Shown here piece by piece: positions 32,881 to 36,270 of a stretch of DNA of 36,270 nucleotides; within the stretch, counting starts at the first letter, position 1; the number at the start of each line of letters is the position of its first letter. The position numbers and the translations under genes are program-made. A model generated the notes under the pieces. It did no database searches, had not been told where the DNA came from, and was given only the letters and a program-made list of their open reading frames with translations. Origin of the DNA: Hyphomicrobiales bacterium (GTDB lineage: Bacteria > Pseudomonadota > Alphaproteobacteria > Rhizobiales > Beijerinckiaceae); NCBI GenBank assembly GCA_947447895.1, contig CANFLM010000022.1, positions 1 to 36,270 on the forward strand, in the 5' to 3' direction.

Positions 32881-33347
32881 GGCATCACCTGTCCGCTGGC
32901 GCGCATGACAGCGCGGAGTATCCGGTCATGGGTGCCGCACCGGCACAGATTGTTGGCCAAGGCCTGCTTGACCTCGTCAAGGCTTGGTTTGTGGTTGCGG
33001 GCCAGCAGGGCTGCGGCATTGATCACCATGCCATTGGCGCAGTAGCCGCATTGTGCGGCTTGTTCGGTGATAAAGGCGGCCTGCACGGGATGGGGATTGT
33101 CGATCGTGCCCAGTCCTTCGAGTGTCGTGATGGTTTTGCCGACGGCCTGGCTGACACTGAGCTGGCAGGACCGGACCGCCTCGCCATCCACCAGCACGCT
33201 GCAGGAGCCGCATTGGCCCAGTCCGCAACCGAATTTTGCGCCGGTCAGCGACAGGTCATTGCGCAGGGCATAGAGCAAAGGCTGATCGGGGTCAGCCGCC
33301 TCAATTGGCCGGATCTGGCCGTTGATGGAGCATTGATAAACCGCCAT
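32877..33347 (-). CDS. (2Fe-2S)-binding subunit of a molybdenum hydroxylase (IorA type)
   Basis: A 156-residue electron-transfer subunit with two [2Fe-2S] clusters. The first, plant-ferredoxin-type, uses the cysteines in AKFGCGLGQCGSCSVLVDG and RSCQLS. The second, in the helical C-terminal domain, uses CGYCANGMVINAAALL and NNLCRCGTHDRI. Length and order match IorA/CoxS-like small subunits. The start MAVYQCSINGQIR at 33347 was chosen since AGGGGA lies 6 bases before it; the frame is open 42 bases further. There is no signal peptide, so it probably crosses the membrane in complex with the Tat-tagged large subunit. Confidence 0.93.
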   Translation of the reverse strand: MAVYQCSINGQIRPIEAADPDQPLLYALRNDLSLTGAKFGCGLGQCGSCSVLVDGEAVRSCQLSVSQAVGKTITTLEGLGTIDNPHPVQAAFITEQAAQCGYCANGMVINAAALLARNHKPSLDEVKQALANNLCRCGTHDRILRAVMRASGQVMP

Positions 33348-33415
33348 CGTTTCCCCTCGCGTCCTTGTGCGGATTGTGAGCCTTTGCAAGCGGCCCGCTT
33401 GTCATGATGGACAGA

Positions 33416-33452
33416 AGTAAACCAGATAAATTTTTACTCCGCCAGACAAATT
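33416..33452 (-). promoter_or_regulatory. Candidate operator upstream of the IorA-type gene
   Basis: CCAGATAAATT (33422-33432) and CCAGACAAATT (33442-33452) are direct repeats differing at one base and spaced exactly 20 bases, two DNA turns. An overlapping inverted pair is AGTAAA (33416-33421) and TTTACT (33433-33438). They lie about 70-105 bases upstream of the iorA start. The local AT-richness is unusual for the window. The regulator is unknown. Confidence 0.4.
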
Positions 33453-33486
33453 CTCATGCAGAAAAAACCGATGCGGGAGCGTAATT

Positions 33487-35238
33487 TCAGGAGGCAAGCC
33501 AGTGCGGGGCTGAGTGTTCGATCGCCATGCCGCAAGCCGCTTTGATGCAATCCTCAAGGCTGCCAAACCGCATGCTGCGCCCGACAAGGCCGGGGGCATA
33601 ATGCGCATATTTGCCCGAATTGGTCATGATGACCCGGGCATCAGGCGGGATCACCGGTTCGGTCAGCATACACCAGCAGGTGTCGTTGACGAATTGGACG
33701 CCGAAGCTTGCAAGCGTGCCGACCGAACCGGCTGTTTCGGCTTTCCGGTATTCGTCGCGCCCGCAGGTAATCACCACGGGAACGGCACAGGACCGGTTGT
33801 GGCCGGTGAACAGCTGCGCGATCTTGCCAAGCTCCTCGCAGGAGGCATGCGGATTGCCGATGGCGATCAGATCAATGCCGCCAGACGTCGCCGTGTTGAG
33901 CTCGTGCCAGCTGTGGCGTAAATCCCCGGCGGTCACTGTTTGCCTTGGCAAATGGTCGGCATGCGCATGATGCTGCCCGGCTTCGGGTGTGAGGCCCGCG
34001 ATGTGGAACATCGGCGCGGCGGATGTAGTGGCAAAGGCGGCTCCGAAGGCTTTCAGATCGTCCTTGTCAGGGGTGAGGTGTTCCAGCCCCCTGATCAGGG
34101 GGATCACGCTCGGCGCCATCATGCCGATATGGTGTCCCAGCAGCGGATAGAATGAATCGTCGATCTCCTGCAGCGGCATGACATCGATCACCAGTTCCGG
34201 TGTGCGCATCGCGTCCAGATAGCAGCCTGTCAGCGGAGCGCGGCCGGTGATGGCCACGCAGATATCCAGATAGTCGGGATATTTCAGGGTCCGCGCCCCG
34301 ATCGCCGAATTGGCATAGACAACGGCATTGGATTCTCCCCAGACAATGGCTTCGCCGTAACAAGGCGGGCTCTGGAGCAGATAGGGTGCGCAGGTAAAGG
34401 ATGGGGCTGCCCCCATCCCCGTATAGGCGGCGGCCAGACGTTCGGCCGGTTCGCCCAGTCCGGCCGCGATCCCTTGTGCGCGCCAGTGCCGACGGTCGAT
34501 CGAAATGGCATTGAGCGTGGTCGGGACAGCCACCCGTGCGCCCATATCACAGAGCCGCTGGGCAAAATCCAGCCCGCCCGGCCCGATATAGATACAGCCA
34601 TCGATATGGGCCTTGGTGACATCGATCAGCCGCTCTGCCCCCATCAGCTCTGCCATGCGGACCACGATGCCCATCGCCAGTTTGGCGCCTTCGCCATGGT
34701 CGCCCCGCAGAATGGTTTGGTCGGTTTCGCTGAGGGCGATCGGCTGGGTTGTCAGCGGGGGTACGCTGGCAACCAGCATTTCTGCCCCGTTCCCCTCCGG
34801 CGGGTTCACGGTGAGACGTCCCTCCGACAGGCGGGCCTGCTGCACATGGGCCAGAGCGACAAAACGCTGTTTTTCAAGCCGCAGCACCGGCAAGGAACGA
34901 CCGTAGATTTCTTCGGCAATGATCACGCCCAGTGGCAGGATGGTCTCGTCTTGCTCAAAGATCAGTGCGGCGGGCGCAACCCCGTTGAGAACCAGTTCCA
35001 GCATCACGCAACTGCCGGTGCAGGAGCCGCGGCCGCCGGGGATGGCCAGCAAGGTGCCGCTGATGCACTGCCCGAATAACGGGTGGTGGTGGTCGATGAC
35101 AATGCCTGTGAGCGGATCGACCCCGCCCCAAAAGCTCAGGCCCACATCGGAAAACAAGACCTTCCCTGCTGCGTTCCCTTCAATCAGGCTATGGCCCTGC
35201 CAAGATCCGCTGTCGATGCCGCCGCGCGTGCCTGCCAT
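33487..35238 (-). CDS. Aconitase X, swivel and catalytic domains fused; candidate cis-3-hydroxy-L-proline dehydratase
   Basis: A 583-residue aconitase-superfamily protein (AcnX, formerly DUF126 plus DUF521). The swivel domain is N-terminal (about 1-145). It has SFWGGVDPLTGIVIDHHHPL, then PGGRGSCTGSCVMLELVLNG, with S72 in the position of the catalytic serine. The catalytic domain (about 170-583) has GDHGEGAKLAMGIVVRMAEL, TKAHIDGCIYIGPGGLDFA, GESNAVVYANSAIGARTLKY, and VIMTNSGKYAHYAPGLVGRSMRFG near the end. Characterised bacterial fused AcnX enzymes dehydrate cis-3-hydroxy-L-proline; other AcnX act on mevalonate 5-phosphate in archaea. The start at 35238 has AGGAG seven bases upstream (plus-strand 35246-35250). 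The open frame continues upstream through tandem repeats but without family similarity. Confidence 0.9.
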   Translation of the reverse strand: MAGTRGGIDSGSWQGHSLIEGNAAGKVLFSDVGLSFWGGVDPLTGIVIDHHHPLFGQCISGTLLAIPGGRGSCTGSCVMLELVLNGVAPAALIFEQDETILPLGVIIAEEIYGRSLPVLRLEKQRFVALAHVQQARLSEGRLTVNPPEGNGAEMLVASVPPLTTQPIALSETDQTILRGDHGEGAKLAMGIVVRMAELMGAERLIDVTKAHIDGCIYIGPGGLDFAQRLCDMGARVAVPTTLNAISIDRRHWRAQGIAAGLGEPAERLAAAYTGMGAAPSFTCAPYLLQSPPCYGEAIVWGESNAVVYANSAIGARTLKYPDYLDICVAITGRAPLTGCYLDAMRTPELVIDVMPLQEIDDSFYPLLGHHIGMMAPSVIPLIRGLEHLTPDKDDLKAFGAAFATTSAAPMFHIAGLTPEAGQHHAHADHLPRQTVTAGDLRHSWHELNTATSGGIDLIAIGNPHASCEELGKIAQLFTGHNRSCAVPVVITCGRDEYRKAETAGSVGTLASFGVQFVNDTCWCMLTEPVIPPDARVIMTNSGKYAHYAPGLVGRSMRFGSLEDCIKAACGMAIEHSAPHWLAS

Positions 35239-35260
35239 GTCCCAACTCCTGCTCCAAGTC

Positions 35261-35335
35261 CAGTCTTGTCCGGTCCAGTCTTGTCCGGTCCAGTCTTGTC
35301 CGGTCCAGTCTTGTCCGGTCCAGCCTTGTCCAGTG
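35261..35335 (-). repeat. 15-base tandem repeat upstream of the aconitase X gene
   Basis: Four perfect consecutive copies of CAGTCTTGTCCGGTC (plus strand, 35261-35320) and a fifth degenerate copy (35321-35335); 35246-35260 may be a decayed sixth. On the gene's strand the unit is GACCGGACAAGACTG. The array ends 22 bases before the acnX start, just upstream of its ribosome-binding site, so it is in the leader or promoter. Being in phase with the gene, it would encode WTGQD repeats if translation began further upstream. Confidence 0.9.
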
Positions 35336-35403
35336 AATGCTAATTTACTGTTCGCGACAATGGCAAAGCCTGAGCGGGCGAACAGTGCAAACCATCGACC
35401 CCG

Positions 35404-36270
35404 TTAAGGCGTGTGCAGACTGCCGTCACGCATACGGGTTTGCGTCCATGTCGTGATGCCGTGTTCGCAAGGAAATTTGGCGGCGAGCTTTTCATCGAGA
35501 TCGACACCCAGCCCCGGTCTGTCATTGGGATAGACAAAGCCCTTTCTGAATTCCGGCAGGCCGGGGAACACATCCAGTAGCGCGTTTTGCGGGCCCTTGA
35601 TGTCCTGGATCACCACATTGGGCGGCTCGGTGCCCGACCATTCCTGCACGCCGAAATTGCGGGCCGACAGATCGAGATGGATATTGGCGGCATGCGCCAA
35701 AGGCGACATATCGCCCGGTCCGTGCCACGCCGTGCGCACGCCATATTGTTCGGCAAAAATCTGCAACTTGCGCGCGGGTGTGATGCCGCCGATCTGGCTG
35801 ACATGCACGCGGATGAAATCGATCAGACGCTCGGCAATCAACTGCCGCCATTCCAGCGGGTGATTGAACAATTCGCCCTGCGCCAGCGGGATCGTGGTCT
35901 TGGCGCGCAAATCGCGCAGCCACTCGCCTTGCTCCAGCGGGATCGCATCTTCCAGAAAGAACAGATCGAACGGCTCCAGCGCCTTTGCCAGCTTGATCGC
36001 ATCAACCGGATGCAGGCGCTCGTGGACATCATGGATCAATTCGACCTCAAAGCCGAACCTGTCCCTGATGTTCTCGAACATCGCAATCGTGGCGCGCATA
36101 TAGCCGCGCGGATCGAGATAGATCCCATCGGGTGCTCCTTCGGGGCTGTCTGATGGCGCAGGGCCATAACCGCCGCCGCCATAGCCGCCCGCCTGACAGC
36201 GGATATGGGTAATGCCTTTCGCCTGAAACTCTTCTATTTTGTCACACAGGGCTTCAAAGCTGCTGCCATC
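35404..36270 (-). CDS. Mannonate dehydratase-type enolase superfamily enzyme (partial at right edge)
   Basis: The C-terminal 288 residues of a mandelate racemase/enolase superfamily protein close to the ManD (mannonate/gluconate dehydratase, RspA) group. The frame is open to the end of the window, so the N-terminus is missing. Visible blocks are GITHIRCQAGGYGG, FEVELIHDVHERLHPVDAIKLAK with the first metal Asp and the catalytic His, DLFFLEDAIPLEQGEW and IPLAQGELFNHPLEW with the second and third metal ligands, then RLIDFIRVHVSQIGGITPARK, VRTAWHGPGDMSPLAHAAN and FGVQEWSG. These enzymes dehydrate acid sugars to 2-keto-3-deoxy acids. The Gly/Tyr/Pro-rich loop between GGYGG and EGAPDGIY matches the variable loop of the family. 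The substrate cannot be read from sequence. Confidence 0.9.
   Translation of the reverse strand, partial: DGSSFEALCDKIEEFQAKGITHIRCQAGGYGGGGYGPAPSDSPEGAPDGIYLDPRGYMRATIAMFENIRDRFGFEVELIHDVHERLHPVDAIKLAKALEPFDLFFLEDAIPLEQGEWLRDLRAKTTIPLAQGELFNHPLEWRQLIAERLIDFIRVHVSQIGGITPARKLQIFAEQYGVRTAWHGPGDMSPLAHAANIHLDLSARNFGVQEWSGTEPPNVVIQDIKGPQNALLDVFPGLPEFRKGFVYPNDRPGLGVDLDEKLAAKFPCEHGITTWTQTRMRDGSLHTP

Noticed and set aside
30211-33045. 944-codon plus-strand open frame overlapping the EamA gene and running opposite the IorB-type gene
   Set aside because: Composition is rich in Arg, His and Gln with no recognisable domain, and both overlapped genes have intact family motifs. It is a GC-bias shadow.
35261-35335. 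Short repeats that could be taken for a CRISPR array
   Set aside because: Units of 15 bases are directly adjacent with no spacers, and no cas genes are present.
35239-35340. N-terminal extension of aconitase X through the tandem repeats
   Set aside because: The frame is open, but the ATG at 35238 has an AGGAG at ideal spacing and begins the family-like sequence; no ATG or GTG start with a ribosome-binding site was seen upstream.

Overview
The window is chromosomal DNA of a GC-rich alphaproteobacterium (about 60% GC by eye). The evidence is gene order familiar from that class: purL-bolA-grxD, tlpA divergent from argH, argH-lptM-lysA-TIGR02302 protein, and twin-transmembrane protein, PduO-type adenosyltransferase, etfB, etfA, 3-hydroxybutyryl-CoA dehydrogenase. 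I cannot place it in an order or genus. I see no rRNA, tRNA, CRISPR array, transposase, integrase or phage gene.

Layout. 1-1257: end of purL, a BolA-family gene and a CGFS monothiol glutaredoxin. 1262-7645: a TlpA-like thioredoxin (minus strand), then argH, a small LptM-type lipoprotein, lysA and a large membrane/coiled-coil protein of the TIGR02302 family. 7760-11544: a two-helix membrane protein, cob(I)alamin adenosyltransferase, both ETF subunits and 3-hydroxybutyryl-CoA dehydrogenase, a unit for acyl-CoA oxidation and butanoyl/hydroxybutyryl-CoA metabolism. 11644-13327: an HNH endonuclease converging on a DsbB-like and a DedA/YqaA-like membrane protein. 13475-19664: an acetamidase/formamidase followed by a complete branched-chain-amino-acid-type ABC importer, livK-livH-livMG-livF. 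Here the second permease and the first ATPase are fused, and a terminator-like hairpin sits between livK and livH.

At 19665-20062 the base composition changes sharply to AT-rich, non-coding DNA with several inverted repeats. It leads into a two-partner secretion pair: tpsB (outer-membrane transporter) and tpsA (a 1432-residue exoprotein with a TPS domain, five PATR-like repeats of about 89 residues, YDG- and MBG-like domains, and a C-terminal cysteine pair). This is the most accessory-looking part of the window.

After it come a cystathionine beta-lyase/gamma-synthase-type PLP enzyme, a lone FtsI-type penicillin-binding protein and an EamA-family exporter. The right end (30646-36270, all minus strand) looks like a small-molecule catabolic cluster. 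It holds an IorAB-type molybdenum hydroxylase/dehydrogenase, a fused aconitase X (candidate cis-3-hydroxy-L-proline dehydratase) preceded by a perfect 15-bp tandem repeat, and a truncated mannonate-dehydratase-type member of the enolase superfamily.

The observations most worth a second look are the structured AT-rich leader of the TPS operon, the C-terminal cysteine pair of TpsA, the repeat array in front of aconitase X, direct repeats spaced exactly 20 bp in front of iorA, the uncharacterised AcnX/IorAB/ManD gene combination, and the His/Asp-rich linker in the LivM-LivG fusion.
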